64,000 nt of DNA, from contig NZ_RKLQ01000002.1 in NCBI RefSeq assembly GCF_019599405.1, positions 944,052-1,008,051 of the forward strand, given 5' to 3'. Numbering within the stretch: position 1 is the first letter of the stretch; each line of letters starts with the position of its first letter. Positions 17,232 through 25,832 of this stretch are shown piece by piece. The notes beneath the pieces were generated by a model. It was not told the DNA's origin. It was given only the letters and a program-made list of their open reading frames with translations, and did not search any database. This stretch comes from Haloarcula salinisoli. GTDB lineage: Archaea; Halobacteriota; Halobacteria; Halobacteriales; Haloarculaceae. Made by a program: the position numbers and the translations under genes.

Positions 17232-17443
17232 TCCCGTCGAAAACATCGCGTGTCGCTTCGAGGTCACCGCGTTTCGCCGACCTCGCTATGCTCTGCGGTT
17301 CGCTTACGAGGCACGTAGCGCCTCGCTCTCCCCGCTGCGCTTTATCGAGGAACCTCGCTACGCTCCATTCCTCGCTTTTGCTCCGCGGCTCGCTTCGCTC
17401 ACCGCGTCGCTTTCGAGGTAGTTCGCGGAGCGAACTACCTCGC
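17232..17443 (-). repeat. Family B hairpin array (array B3)
   Basis: On the minus strand this stretch starts right after the TAG stop of the 17444-17797 gene. A perfect stem with a 3-base loop comes first (CGAGGTAGTTCGC at 17414-17426 with its complement at 17430-17442). Next is a GCGG/CCGC stem with loop core TCGCTTCGCTC (17385-17405) and a GAGGAA/TTCCTC stem enclosing TCGCTACGCTC (17347-17373). The structure is the same as in arrays B1, B2 and B4. Confidence 0.75.
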
Positions 17444-17797
17444 CTACTGAGCCGTCGGCGAACTGTCCTCGCCCATGACCTGCTTGACCTGCAGGGCCGC
17501 CGAGGCGGCGATACCCTGTGCGAGGTCGTCCCGCTCGTCGGCGGAGATGGTCGCCGACTCCGGGTCTTCGGGCCGGTAGTCGGCACTGACCACAGAGCCG
17601 ACTGGCGGCTGGACCGCGATCGTCGCTCGCGGCCCCGACTCGCTGTCACTGACTTCCGACCCCACCACGAACTCCCCGGGGAGCAGCTCACGCGTTCGAG
17701 CCGCGACGCTCGCGAGGTCCCGGCGCAGCGTCTGACGCTGCTCGCGCGTGAGCGTCACTTTCTCCGTCTCGCCACCGAGCGGCGAATTACCGTACAT
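17444..17797 (-). CDS. Conserved haloarchaeal protein (DUF5811-like)
   Basis: This 117-residue acidic soluble protein begins MYGNSPLGGETEKVTLTREQ. Its middle RRDLASVAARTRELLPGEFV suggests a helix, and RATIAVQPPVGSVVSADYRP suggests strands. The C-terminus (ERDDLAQGIAASAALQVKQVM) is helical. I recognise it as a haloarchaea-restricted small family, probably DUF5811, without known function. A family B array follows its TAG stop. Confidence 0.6.
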   Translation of the reverse strand: MYGNSPLGGETEKVTLTREQRQTLRRDLASVAARTRELLPGEFVVGSEVSDSESGPRATIAVQPPVGSVVSADYRPEDPESATISADERDDLAQGIAASAALQVKQVMGEDSSPTAQ

Positions 17798-17893
17798 GAA
17801 GGTTCTGCCGTGGGTAGGTAGCTGACTGATAAAAACCCAGTGGCTTTGCGAGAATGTTGCCGTCGAACCGCATCTGTCAGGTGAAAGCTCAGC

Positions 17894-18364
17894 TTATACG
17901 ACCGGATGACTCTCGCCGTAGGTGGCGATGACCACCGCACTCGCGTGGTGGGCCTCGGGCGCGACTGATTCGACGTGGACGTCTTCCTCTACGAACGTCC
18001 AGTCACGGAGCTCCCGCCCGGCCACCAGCCCCTCGCGAATCTCCGCCCGCACCGCGTCGGGGTCGGTCCCGTCGACCTCGTAGAAGATACCGGGACCGTC
18101 CTCGCTGCGCGCCCAGCCGATGCCCGCGGCGGCCCGCTCGCCCGGCGCGGCCGTCGCGGCCGACTGGACCACCTCAAGGGCCTCGCCCGGCGGGCCCAGG
18201 TCTGGGGCCGTCCCCGCGAGTTCGATGGCCGGACCGGCAGGGATGACCGACGAGAGCGTCACCAGGTTGTAGTTGTGGACGCCGGCCTCGGCCAGCGCCG
18301 CGTCGTAGGACGACAGCGCGGTCGGGCCGGTGGCGGTCCCCCACACGACCCGGATGGTGCTCAT
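17894..18364 (-). CDS. pdaD: Pyruvoyl-dependent arginine decarboxylase
   Basis: This 156-residue proenzyme has the self-cleavage region NLVTLSSVIPAG at residues 33-44. Family knowledge says cleavage at the Ser-Ser bond creates the pyruvoyl group. The enzyme makes agmatine from arginine, needed for polyamine synthesis and for agmatidine at tRNA-Ile2 in archaea. The C-terminal EEDVHVESVAPEAHHASAVV is also typical. No polyamine partner gene is adjacent. Confidence 0.9.
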   Translation of the reverse strand: MSTIRVVWGTATGPTALSSYDAALAEAGVHNYNLVTLSSVIPAGPAIELAGTAPDLGPPGEALEVVQSAATAAPGERAAAGIGWARSEDGPGIFYEVDGTDPDAVRAEIREGLVAGRELRDWTFVEEDVHVESVAPEAHHASAVVIATYGESHPVV

Positions 18365-18477
18365 GTCTGTGCGTGGCGGACCTGGCCGCTAAGTGGTTTC
18401 GTTTCGCCCGCGGTGAGGGGGCGCCGAGCGGTCGCCAGTCCGATTGACGGTGTTTAGTTACGCGAGTACGAGTATGA

Positions 18478-18795
18478 ACAGCCAGAAAGCCCCGGCTGTC
18501 ATCGGAAGCGAAGCTTCCGATTACCCGCGAGAGCTATGCTCTCGCCCTGGCTGAACTCGGGGGTGGTTCGAAAGACGGCGGAGCCGTCTTTCGTCATCAC
18601 GAGAGAGCTTCGCTCTCTCGAACGACCTCGCTGCGGTCCTTGTGATCTGAAAATCGCGAAGCGATTTTCATCATCCCGCGAGAGCTCCGCTCTCGCGAGG
18701 ACGTCGTCCGCCTTCGTTCAGCCAGCCGCCGGGAGATCAAAGGTCTCCCGAGCTCGCGGGCGGCTGTGCCGCCCGCGAACGCCCCTTTCAGTCCC
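18478..18795 (+). ncRNA. Family A structured element, copy A3 (long)
   Basis: It starts ACAGCCAGAAAGCCCC (18478-18493) and ends GCCCCTTTCAGTCCC (18781-18795). TGTTTAGTTA at 18451-18460 is centred about 23 bases upstream of the start. The terminal inner arms no longer match well. The interior is a chain of small hairpins, such as GACGGCGGAGCCGTC, GAGAGCTTCGCTCTC, AAAATCGCGAAGCGATTTT and GGGCGGCTGTGCCGCCC. Bases 18631-18677 repeat part of copy A2 in inverted orientation. Confidence 0.6.
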
Positions 18796-18826
18796 ACCCG
18801 TAGCAGGTTGGCCAGCCGGCATGGGT

Positions 18827-18840
18827 GGGGCTTTCTGGCT
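18827..18840 (-). repeat. Family A remnant end, copy A4
   Basis: GGGGCTTTCTGGCT is the conserved end of family A. The rest of the copy is missing, so GGGTGGG joins directly to GCTTTCTGG. The spacer ACCCGTAGCAGGTTGGCCA (18796-18814) matches the A6-A7 spacer at 53.5 kb. The right flank CTAAAGTAAACAC (18858-18870) also matches. This was probably a tail-to-tail pair with A3. Confidence 0.55.
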
Positions 18841-18923
18841 CTCAGTATCAGTCACTGCTAAAGTAAACACTGCCGCACGCCGGAAGTGGAACGCTTACCC
18901 CGCTGGCCCACAGACTGACCGAT

Positions 18924-19715
18924 ATGAAGCCGGTGCGGCTGATGTCGTTCAACGTTCGGTACGATACTGCCACGGACGGCGTACACAACTGGGCCCATCG
19001 GCGGCGTCTGGTGGCCGATACCATCCGGTACCACGACCCCGACGTGGTGGGCGTCCAGGAGGCGATGACCCACCAGCTCCGGGAGCTAGAGACGCTGCTG
19101 TCGGGCTACGAGTGGGTCGGCGACGTACGCGATACTGACGCACCGAGCGGCGAGCACACCGCCGTCGGCTACCGGCGCGAGCGCTTCAGCGGTCTGGCGA
19201 CGGACACCTTCTGGCTCTCGGAGACCCCCGAGACGGCCAACTCCGTCGGCTGGGACGCCAGGCATCCACGGGTCGCGACCTGGGTGCGCCTGCGCGAGCG
19301 GGGCGCGGACCGCCCGCTGGTCCTGTTGAACACCCATCTGGACCACGCTGGCGGGCGCGCCCGGCGGGAGGGTATCGAGCTGGCGCTGTCGCGACTCGCC
19401 GACCTCGTCGACGACGCGGCGGTCGTCCTCTGTGGGGACTTCAACTGCGTCGTCGGCGGGCCGGCCCACGCCGCTGCCAGCGAGTACTCGCTCCCCGGTG
19501 GCCGACAGCTGCGCGACAGTCGGCGGCTGGCGCCGACCTGCCACGGTCCGACGACGACCCGGACCGACTTCGAGGACCTGTTGCCGGAGATGGGTATCGA
19601 CCACGTCTTCGTCAGCGACGACGCGTCGGTCACCGGCTGGGCGGCCGTCACCGACCGCGACGACGCCCACTACGCCTCGGACCACCTGCCGGTCGTCGTC
19701 GATTGTGTGTTCTGA
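18924..19715 (+). CDS. Endonuclease/exonuclease/phosphatase (EEP) family protein
   Basis: This 263-residue protein has the EEP fold signatures. They are MSFNVRYD near the start, VGVQEAMTHQ (catalytic Glu), NTHLDHAG (His), LCGDFNC (Asp-x-Asn), IDHVFVS and ASDHLPVVVD at the end (Asp-His). Members cut phosphodiester or phosphomonoester bonds in nucleic acids, lipids or sugars. There is no signal peptide, so it acts in the cytoplasm. The substrate cannot be told from sequence. Confidence 0.85.
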   Translation: MKPVRLMSFNVRYDTATDGVHNWAHRRRLVADTIRYHDPDVVGVQEAMTHQLRELETLLSGYEWVGDVRDTDAPSGEHTAVGYRRERFSGLATDTFWLSETPETANSVGWDARHPRVATWVRLRERGADRPLVLLNTHLDHAGGRARREGIELALSRLADLVDDAAVVLCGDFNCVVGGPAHAAASEYSLPGGRQLRDSRRLAPTCHGPTTTRTDFEDLLPEMGIDHVFVSDDASVTGWAAVTDRDDAHYASDHLPVVVDCVF

Positions 19716-19760
19716 GCGGACGCAGGGACGCTTTTGCCCGCTGGGTGCCTAGCGTGAGGT

Positions 19761-20096
19761 ATGATACTCGTTTCCGGCGCTGCGGGGGAGGCCGGGCTGA
19801 CCGGCACGCTGTACGAACCCGGCGAATCGCGCCCGTCGTTTCGCGGGGCACCCGAGGAGGGGTCACCCTACGTCTGGGTGTGTGACGCCTTCTACGAGGT
19901 CGAGAGCGGCGGACAGCCCCAGACCGTCGGGGACCGCGAGCTCCGGGTCGCCTTCGAGTCGCCGGCGCCCCGTGGGTTCCCGGACCAGGCGGCGGCCCTG
20001 CGGGCTGGGAAAGAGCACATCCGAACCCAGTTCGCCCGGCTGGGCGTCCCCAAGAGCGAGGTCGATATCACGGTCCGCCGGCGGGTCGACGCATAG
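19761..20096 (+). CDS. Conserved haloarchaeal protein (DUF7113-like)
   Basis: This 111-residue protein begins MILVSGAAGEAGLTGTLYEP and contains YVWVCDAFYEVESGG near residue 37. Its C-terminal helix (AALRAGKEHIRTQFARLGV) is followed by EVDITVRRRV. I recognise it as a small conserved haloarchaeal family, probably DUF7113. Function is unknown. It follows the EEP gene by 45 bases and could share a transcript. Confidence 0.6.
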   Translation: MILVSGAAGEAGLTGTLYEPGESRPSFRGAPEEGSPYVWVCDAFYEVESGGQPQTVGDRELRVAFESPAPRGFPDQAAALRAGKEHIRTQFARLGVPKSEVDITVRRRVDA

Positions 20097-20172
20097 ACAT
20101 CCCCGGTCTCACGGCGTTACCAGTCGGTTAGCTGGATGTTTTACCTCCGCCTACCCTACTCGGCGCCAACCG

Positions 20173-20817
20173 ATGCGATATATGGAGGTCACGATGTACC
20201 CGGACTGGGAGACCTTCCCGTCGCTGAAAAAGCGGCTCTTTCGGGACCCCGATATCCGGCGGCGGAAGCTCCACGCGCTCAAGCTCCTCGACGACGGCAC
20301 TGTCGCAGTGCTCGCGGAGGTCGACGGCGACCTCGACCGGTACCGGGAGATTCTACGCGAGGCCCCGGAGGTCCGGCGGTTCGCCGTTTCGGGTGACGAA
20401 TCGGGCTACTGTTACTCCCAGATAGAGCCGACACCGACCAGCAAAGCGTTGCTCCAGCGCCGGGACGAGGAGGAGTTCATCGTCGAGATGCCGATGACGT
20501 TCACCGAGGACGGCGGGCTACAGATGACCATCGTCGGGTCGGAGAGCGACCTCGCGGCCGTCCCGGACCTGTTCGACGAAATCGACGTCGAACTCGACTC
20601 GACCGGGCCGTACTACCCCGGCGCCGGTGACGCCTTCTCTGGGCTCACCGACCGCCAGAAGGAGGCACTGACCACTGCGGTGCGACGCGGCTACTACGAG
20701 ACGCCCCGCGAGGCGACACTCGACGACCTGGGGGAAGCGCTCGGTGTCGACCCCGGAACGGTCGGCAGACACCTCCGGGCCGTGGAGTCGACGGTGTTTG
20801 CCGAGTTCGTGCCGTAG
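20173..20817 (+). CDS. Bat-type helix-turn-helix transcription regulator (HTH_10)
   Basis: This 214-residue protein ends with the HTH_10 domain typical of haloarchaeal Bat-like regulators: LTDRQKEALTTAVRRGYYE and then REATLDDLGEALGVDPGTVG with RHLRAVE. The N-terminal 150 residues form a sensor-like region without a recognisable PAS or GAF motif. The first ATG of three close candidates (20173, 20182) is chosen. The target is unknown. The DoxX gene 77 bases downstream is a possible one. Confidence 0.8.
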   Translation: MRYMEVTMYPDWETFPSLKKRLFRDPDIRRRKLHALKLLDDGTVAVLAEVDGDLDRYREILREAPEVRRFAVSGDESGYCYSQIEPTPTSKALLQRRDEEEFIVEMPMTFTEDGGLQMTIVGSESDLAAVPDLFDEIDVELDSTGPYYPGAGDAFSGLTDRQKEALTTAVRRGYYETPREATLDDLGEALGVDPGTVGRHLRAVESTVFAEFVP

Positions 20818-20894
20818 CCCTGCAACGGCGGCGGTATAAACCCTGCCCAGATGTGGCACAGAATCCCGATTACGTGTCGGGCTGATGGTCACGT

Positions 20895-21302
20895 ATGGTT
20901 CAAAACGCGCTCCAGTTCGATACAGACCTCGCGGATGGCCGGCTGCCTGTCGTGTTGCGTGGCCTCGTGGTCCTGATTCTGACGGGTCCGGCGATCGGGA
21001 AGTTCGTTCTCTACGCCGACCGGGTAGGCCGCTTTACCCAGTACGGGATTCCAGCGCCCGAAATCATGGTGGTGGTGGTGGGTGTTCTCCAGCTTTTCAC
21101 CGTCGGTACTGTTGCCACCGGTGTTCTGGCGCGAGTTGGCGCGCTGGTGACGGTCCCGGTGATGGTGACGGCCATGGTGGTTGCGAGTGCTAACGTCGCC
21201 AACGCGCTCGTCCTGGTCAGCTGTATCGGTATCGTCCTCATCGGGACGGGGGATGAGTACATCTGGGACCCGCTCGGAGTCGGCGAGGCCGTTACGAGGT
21301 AG
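20895..21302 (+). CDS. DoxX-family membrane protein
   Basis: This 135-residue protein has four predicted helices and DoxX/DoxD-like features: LRGLVVLILTGPAIGKFVLY near residue 20, and PEIMVVVVGVLQLFTVGTV. The family is linked to quinone-related redox or sulfur metabolism in other archaea. The function here is not fixed by sequence. Its DNA has somewhat less skewed codon use than its neighbours. Confidence 0.7.
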   Translation: MVQNALQFDTDLADGRLPVVLRGLVVLILTGPAIGKFVLYADRVGRFTQYGIPAPEIMVVVVGVLQLFTVGTVATGVLARVGALVTVPVMVTAMVVASANVANALVLVSCIGIVLIGTGDEYIWDPLGVGEAVTR

Positions 21303-21326
21303 GGCGAACCCCTTCGACAGACCGTC

Positions 21327-22580
21327 TCAGAACTTCTCCTCGATGGCGCCCCACCGGAGGTCGTTGTAGGAGGCGTCGCGGTCCATCTCGAACTCCCGCT
21401 CGATGCGCCGGGTGAGTTCCTCGCTGCCCTGTCGGTCGATACTGGCGAGTTCGTCCGCCTTCGCGACGGCCAGTGGCGGCCCCTGTTCGGCGGCCACGTC
21501 GTGCAGGAGCTGGCGGGTGAGCCGCTCCCGTCGCTCCGGGTCCTTCGTGAACGCGTAGGGTGCTTCCACTCGAAAGACGAGGTCCGTTCGCGGGTCGTAG
21601 ACGACGAAGAAGGTCACCTCGTAGGCCTCGGGCTCGAGTTCGCGGTCGATATCCAGGGCGTCGCCGTCGGCGGCCATCATCCCGTCGGTGCCGGCCCGCG
21701 AGCGGAACCAGTTGGTACAGGTCAGCGTGTCCGTCTGCCGGTCGCCGTCGTCGTCGCGGCGTTCGAGGATGTGCCGGAAGAAGGCGCTGTCGCTGGTCCA
21801 GGGCGCCGCGGTCTTCTTTCGGATGGTCCGGGTCAGGGGCTTGCGCGAGGAGCTCTTGACGAACCCCACGAGGGGGACGTCCTTCGTGACGAACCGCTCG
21901 ACGAGTTCGACGTAGTTGCCGACCACGCTCTTTGGGCGGTCATCCTCGGCCAGCAACTCGGCGAGTTCGGTGTCCCGGTCGGCCCACCGGAGCAGGCCGG
22001 TGGGATAGATAGGACCGTCGAGCACCAGGAGGTCATCGACAGCGTCGGCGTTCATGAGTGCGTGGTCGCTCTCGGCGAGATACAGCGCCAGCGCGTGGAC
22101 GACCCGCTGTTCGAAGCGGTCGACCTGGGGGGCATCGAGCACCCGTCGGCGGGCGTAGCCGCGGTCGTCGGCCCGCCACTCGTCGTCGAAGGCGAGCGTC
22201 GCGTCGTTCGAGTGGACCGCCATGATGATAGTCCGACCCCGGTGGAGGTCCACGTCGGACGGCGTCGCGCTCATCGCGGCCTGTGCCACGTCCAGCACCA
22301 GCCCGTTCTTGAACGTCGTGGGGTTGATAGTGCCCGAGTCCAGCCCGTGCTGGGTCGGGAACGGTGGGTCCTCCAGAGCGATGTCCGCGACCGGGACCTT
22401 CCGACGGCGCTGCTCGCCCAGCGGGACGAGTATCTCGCGGCCGTCGGTGTCGTACAGCGGGTCCAGAAACGACTCCCACACGTCCTCGGCGGCGGCCCCC
22501 TGGTCACTCGTCTCGACGGTCGCCCCGACCTGGCCGGCCAGCTGGGCGATGCCGTCGACGTGTACCGGGTCCAGCGTCAT
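21327..22580 (-). CDS. nurA: DNA repair nuclease NurA
   Basis: This 417-residue protein matches haloarchaeal NurA, a 5'-3' nuclease that works with HerA, Mre11 and Rad50 in double-strand-break end resection. Motifs include HGLDSGTINPTTFKNG near residue 78, LLVLDGPIYPTGLL near 188, and a C-terminal AYAFTKDPERRERLTRQLLHD. The acidic residue in VLDGPIYP fits the Mn-binding site. herA is not adjacent in this window, unlike many archaea. Confidence 0.8.
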   Translation of the reverse strand: MTLDPVHVDGIAQLAGQVGATVETSDQGAAAEDVWESFLDPLYDTDGREILVPLGEQRRRKVPVADIALEDPPFPTQHGLDSGTINPTTFKNGLVLDVAQAAMSATPSDVDLHRGRTIIMAVHSNDATLAFDDEWRADDRGYARRRVLDAPQVDRFEQRVVHALALYLAESDHALMNADAVDDLLVLDGPIYPTGLLRWADRDTELAELLAEDDRPKSVVGNYVELVERFVTKDVPLVGFVKSSSRKPLTRTIRKKTAAPWTSDSAFFRHILERRDDDGDRQTDTLTCTNWFRSRAGTDGMMAADGDALDIDRELEPEAYEVTFFVVYDPRTDLVFRVEAPYAFTKDPERRERLTRQLLHDVAAEQGPPLAVAKADELASIDRQGSEELTRRIEREFEMDRDASYNDLRWGAIEEKF

Positions 22581-22709
22581 GTGCGTGGGTTCGCCGGTGA
22601 CGGCATAACTCTGGTGGGCTGTAGGGGCAACAATTAGGGGCGTCCTGTCGCTACGCTAGCCCTGTGTTATGCCACCCAAGCCCGCGTCGCGCCGCCGGAG
22701 GGGACTGAC

Positions 22710-23624
22710 GTGGTCCTCTTCGACGTGCTGTACGTCGTCGTCGCCGTCGTCGCGCTGTGGTTCGGCGCCGACCAGTTCGTCACCGGTGCTTCGCGGGTCG
22801 CCCGCCGGCTCGGCGTGCCGGGGCTCGTCATCGGCCTCACCGTCGTCGCCTTCGGCACCTCAGCCCCCGAGTTCGCGGTGACGATAGACGCCGCGCTGGC
22901 CGGCCAGTCGGACATCTCCGTGGCCAACGTCGTCGGCTCGAACATCCTGAACCTCGGGTTCATCCTCGGCGGCGTCGCGCTGGTTCGAGCCATGGCGGTC
23001 TCCCGAACCCTCGTGCGCCGCGACGGCCTCCTGTTGGTCGCGTCGACTGTGCTCTTGCTTGTCGTCGCCCTCGACGGTCGCCTTTCCGCGGTCGAGGGGG
23101 GACTGCTTTTCGCGTCGCTACTCGCGTATCTGGTCGCGCTCGCACGGGCGGGAAGTGACGGCGCGGCGACCGCCACCGACCAGTTCCACGCGCCCGACGT
23201 CGGTCGGCTGCTCGTCGGCCTCGCGCTCGTGGTCGGCGGGGGCCACCTGCTGGTCGTCTCGGCCGTCGACATCGCCCGGGTCGCCGGGGTCTCCGAGTGG
23301 GTCATCGGGCTCACTATCGTCGCTGCGGGCACATCGCTGCCGGAGTTCGTCACCTCTCTCGCCGCCGCCAGAGCCGGCCGGACGGGTATCTCCGCGGGGA
23401 ATCTGGTCGGCAGCTGCATCTTCAACGCGCTCGGCGTGCTCGGGCTGGCCGCGCTCGTGAACCCGCTGACCGTCTCGCCGGTCGGCGTCGAGGGGACCGC
23501 GTGGCTGCTTGGAACCACCGTGCTGGTCGTGGTGCTGTTCTACACCGAAGAAACGCTGTCCAGAATCGAGGGTGGATTGCTCGTCGCGCTCAACGCCGCG
23601 AACTGGCTCCTGAACCTGCTCTGA
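22710..23624 (+). CDS. CaCA-family sodium/calcium exchanger-like protein
   Basis: This 304-residue protein has ten predicted helices and two inverted alpha repeats: VVAFGTSAPEFAVTIDAAL near residue 47 and IVAAGTSLPEFVTSLAAARA near 205. GSNILNLGF and GSCIFNALG pair with them. These are the ion-binding signatures of the YrbG/NCX group. The start is GTG 22710. GGAGGGG at 22696-22702 serves as a Shine-Dalgarno site, one of few visible here. An ATG at 22669 is out of frame. Confidence 0.87.
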   Translation: MVLFDVLYVVVAVVALWFGADQFVTGASRVARRLGVPGLVIGLTVVAFGTSAPEFAVTIDAALAGQSDISVANVVGSNILNLGFILGGVALVRAMAVSRTLVRRDGLLLVASTVLLLVVALDGRLSAVEGGLLFASLLAYLVALARAGSDGAATATDQFHAPDVGRLLVGLALVVGGGHLLVVSAVDIARVAGVSEWVIGLTIVAAGTSLPEFVTSLAAARAGRTGISAGNLVGSCIFNALGVLGLAALVNPLTVSPVGVEGTAWLLGTTVLVVVLFYTEETLSRIEGGLLVALNAANWLLNLL

Positions 23625-24017
23625 TTATTCCTTGCCCGACTCCTCGCGCAGCAGCCGTTCGATGGCCTCTGCAATCTCCTCGTAGGAGCCCATCGAGAGC
23701 CCGTCGGTGGTGATGAGCACGCCCTGCCGTTCCGTGGTCGCCCGGAGCAGATAGCCGTTCTCGAAGGCCCGCACGGTAAATCGGTACTCGCCCAGCTCGG
23801 ACTCCTGGTAGGCGTTCTTGGTCTGTTTGTACCCCTGCCACTCGTGGCCGACGAAGTCGTTGAGGTCCGCGTCCTGTTCGAGGTCGTCCCGCAGATAGAG
23901 CTGCTCGAAGTTCGCCCGTGTGAAGTACGTCACCGACCGCAGTGAGTCGCCTGTCGCTGTCCGCGCCGTCGTGACGATAGCGTCGGCCAGGTCCTCCGAG
24001 AGGATGTTTCGCGTCAT
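23625..24017 (-). CDS. Conserved haloarchaeal protein (DUF7522-like)
   Basis: This 130-residue protein starts MTRNILSEDLADAIVTTART and includes LRSVTYFTRANFEQLYLRDD. ENGYLLRATTERQGVLITTD and a final helix EIAEAIERLLREE follow. I recognise a widespread haloarchaeal family, probably DUF7522, of unknown function. The start at 24017 avoids a basic upstream extension. The gene ends one base after the exchanger stop, so the two converge tightly. Confidence 0.65.
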   Translation of the reverse strand: MTRNILSEDLADAIVTTARTATGDSLRSVTYFTRANFEQLYLRDDLEQDADLNDFVGHEWQGYKQTKNAYQESELGEYRFTVRAFENGYLLRATTERQGVLITTDGLSMGSYEEIAEAIERLLREESGKE

Positions 24018-24101
24018 GCCAGTAGGGTGACGGTCCACCCTCTTAACCTCCGGGTTCCCGGCTATCGAACGTGATAGTCTGTGAGACGCCACTCCGTGGA
24101 G

Positions 24102-24338
24102 CTACACGCCGGCGGGTGTCGACAGTGATCGCACACGCCCATTCAGGGCGGTCAGCCCGAGGCCGAGCAGTGCGAGGCCACAGCCAAGCGCCGCGAGTAC
24201 GGCGACCAGTTCGGGGTCACCCAGGGCCGTCGCCGTCATCGTTAGCGAGCCGAGGAGGACGGTGACAGTCAGTAGCAGTGCGATGGTTTCGTGGGACCAG
24301 TTCAGCAGGCGGTCGTCGGCGGGTCGTAGTGCAGTCAT
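24102..24338 (-). CDS. Small two-helix membrane protein under a double-palindrome operator
   Basis: This 78-residue protein begins MTALRPADDRLLNWSHETIA and has two helices (about 18-38 and 43-62). A basic end VRSLSTPAGV follows. No family is recognised. Two palindromes upstream (24354-24388) sit between a TATA-like box near 24398 and the start, so it is probably a repressed gene. The part upstream of 24338 in the longer frame covers the operator and is not coding. Confidence 0.55.
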   Translation of the reverse strand: MTALRPADDRLLNWSHETIALLLTVTVLLGSLTMTATALGDPELVAVLAALGCGLALLGLGLTALNGRVRSLSTPAGV

Positions 24339-24353
24339 GGTCTGTGCGGCGTG

Positions 24354-24388
24354 CTGTAAAGCACGCTTTACAGTAAAGTAAACTTTAC
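24354..24388. promoter_or_regulatory. Tandem palindromic operator pair
   Basis: CTGTAAAGC-AC-GCTTTACAG (24354-24373) and GTAAAGT-AA-ACTTTAC (24373-24388) share the half-site GTAAAG. Their centres are 17 bases apart. They lie between the minus-strand TATA-like box (near 24396-24402) and ATG 24338, overlapping the expected transcription start. This is a classic repressor position. Confidence 0.6.
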
Positions 24389-24464
24389 ACACCTACATAA
24401 ATCTTGTCCACAGTCCCAGGACACGGTACCGTTGCCCGGACTCCCACCACGGAACGCGACCCTC

Positions 24465-25832
24465 TCAGTCGCTGAGAGACATCGTTCTCAGCACCTTCCG
24501 CTCGAACTCCTCGCGCGAGAGCGTGCCGTCCTCGAACTGGTCCAGCCACTCCCTGCAGATATGCCACGTGGCAACCGGCTGGCTTCCGTCGGTGACCGTC
24601 GCTTCCAGCCGCTGGGTCCCGATATCTTCGGCATCGGCCGACGCGTACCGTCGTGCGATTTCCCGTATCTCGTCGCCGATGGCTTTGTTGCTCGTCCTCG
24701 TGGTCGCGTAGGTGAGTGTGGCCTCGCTCTCGCCATGCTGGGCGTCGATTACGTCGATATCCGGCCCGCCGGGCTCATCGTTCGAGGCCGACAGCCCACT
24801 GTCGGTGGGCCGCGCGGTCGTCTCGGGTTCCGCCTCTGTCCGCTCAGTCCCGCTGTCGGTACTGACACGCCGCCGAGCCGTCACCACCCCGACGCCGACA
24901 CCGAGCACCAATAGCGCCCCGATCCCCACCCCGATGGCGGTGTTCCCACCGTTCGACACCGCCCCATCGGTCTCCGTCTCGGATTCGGGCTCCCCGCCCA
25001 CCGCTGACCCGCCGGCCGTCTCGGTCACGGGTTCGCGTTCCGTAGTCGGTTCTTCCGTGGCGGTCGCCTCGCCTCCCGCGCTGGCGGTGTCGTCGTCCGA
25101 CCCGCCGGTGGAGCTGTCGTCGTCCGACCCGCCGGTGGAGCTGTCGTCGTCCGACCCGCCGGTGGAACTGCCGTCGTCCGACCCGCCGGTGGAGCTGTCG
25201 TCGGCCGACCCGCCGGTGGAACTGCCGTCGTCCGACCCGCCGGTGGAACTGCCGTCGTCCGACCCGCCGGTGGAACTGTCGTCGTCCGACCCGCCGGTGG
25301 AACTGCCGTCGTCCGACCCGCCGGTGGAACTGTCGTCGTCCGACCCGCCGGTGGAACTGTCGTCGTCCGACCCGCCGGTGGAGCTGTCGTCGTCCGACCC
25401 GCCACCTTCGGAGCTATCCTGCTCTACGGTCACGTTTTTGACCGTGACAACTTCCTTGCCGCCGCGATCGATAGTTCTCGACACGAACGAGACATTCCCA
25501 GCGTCCGTGTCGGCCGGCACCGAGAAGGTCAGCGACGGCTCTTTCGTGGCCCCCGGCTCGACCGACCTGTAGACCCATCTGCTCTCGGACTGCCGCCAGC
25601 TCCCGTCATCGGTCCGGTCGACGATCTCCCACGTTTCGGGTACCGAGGCGTTTAGCACGTAGCTCGTCTCGTTCTCTCTGGTGTTGGTCAGACTGAACGT
25701 GTACGTCACCGTGTCGCCGGGTGCAACCTGGTCCGGGCCGGTTATCGAGGTGTTCGCGGGTTCCGCTAGCGCCGGCGTCGCGAGTACCGCGACGGCTACC
25801 ACGACAGCGACACCGAGCAAGGTGCGGTTCAT
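24465..25832 (-). CDS. Membrane-anchored surface protein with 9-residue repeat stalk (paralogue 1)
   Basis: The 455-residue product has a signal peptide (MNRTLLGVAVVVAVAVLATP). An Ig-like, DUF11/NEW3-type domain follows (about 28-135, with APGDTVTYTFSLTN). The stalk has about eleven copies of SDD(D/G)SSTGG (146-253), then a Pro/Glu linker. One membrane helix lies at 298-317 with RRR after it. The cytoplasmic domain (about 355-455) ends FEDGTLSREEFERKVL. Several N-x-S/T sequons lie in the Ig-like domain. It overlaps the 79-codon gene by 4 bases. The same architecture recurs at 26946-28535. Confidence 0.75.
   Translation of the reverse strand: MNRTLLGVAVVVAVAVLATPALAEPANTSITGPDQVAPGDTVTYTFSLTNTRENETSYVLNASVPETWEIVDRTDDGSWRQSESRWVYRSVEPGATKEPSLTFSVPADTDAGNVSFVSRTIDRGGKEVVTVKNVTVEQDSSEGGGSDDDSSTGGSDDDSSTGGSDDDSSTGGSDDGSSTGGSDDDSSTGGSDDGSSTGGSDDGSSTGGSADDSSTGGSDDGSSTGGSDDDSSTGGSDDDSSTGGSDDDTASAGGEATATEEPTTEREPVTETAGGSAVGGEPESETETDGAVSNGGNTAIGVGIGALLVLGVGVGVVTARRRVSTDSGTERTEAEPETTARPTDSGLSASNDEPGGPDIDVIDAQHGESEATLTYATTRTSNKAIGDEIREIARRYASADAEDIGTQRLEATVTDGSQPVATWHICREWLDQFEDGTLSREEFERKVLRTMSLSD
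25090..25400. repeat. 27-bp tandem repeat encoding SDDDSSTGG units
   Basis: About eleven imperfect 27-base units (GTCGTCGTCCGACCCGCCGG type on the plus strand) encode the stalk of the surface protein. Differences among units are mostly at one or two positions, which suggests recent expansion or gene conversion. Unit number could vary between strains. Confidence 0.85.

Noticed and set aside
24071-24265. Plus-strand 64-codon frame at 24071
   Set aside because: Arg-rich shadow of the small membrane protein on the other strand.
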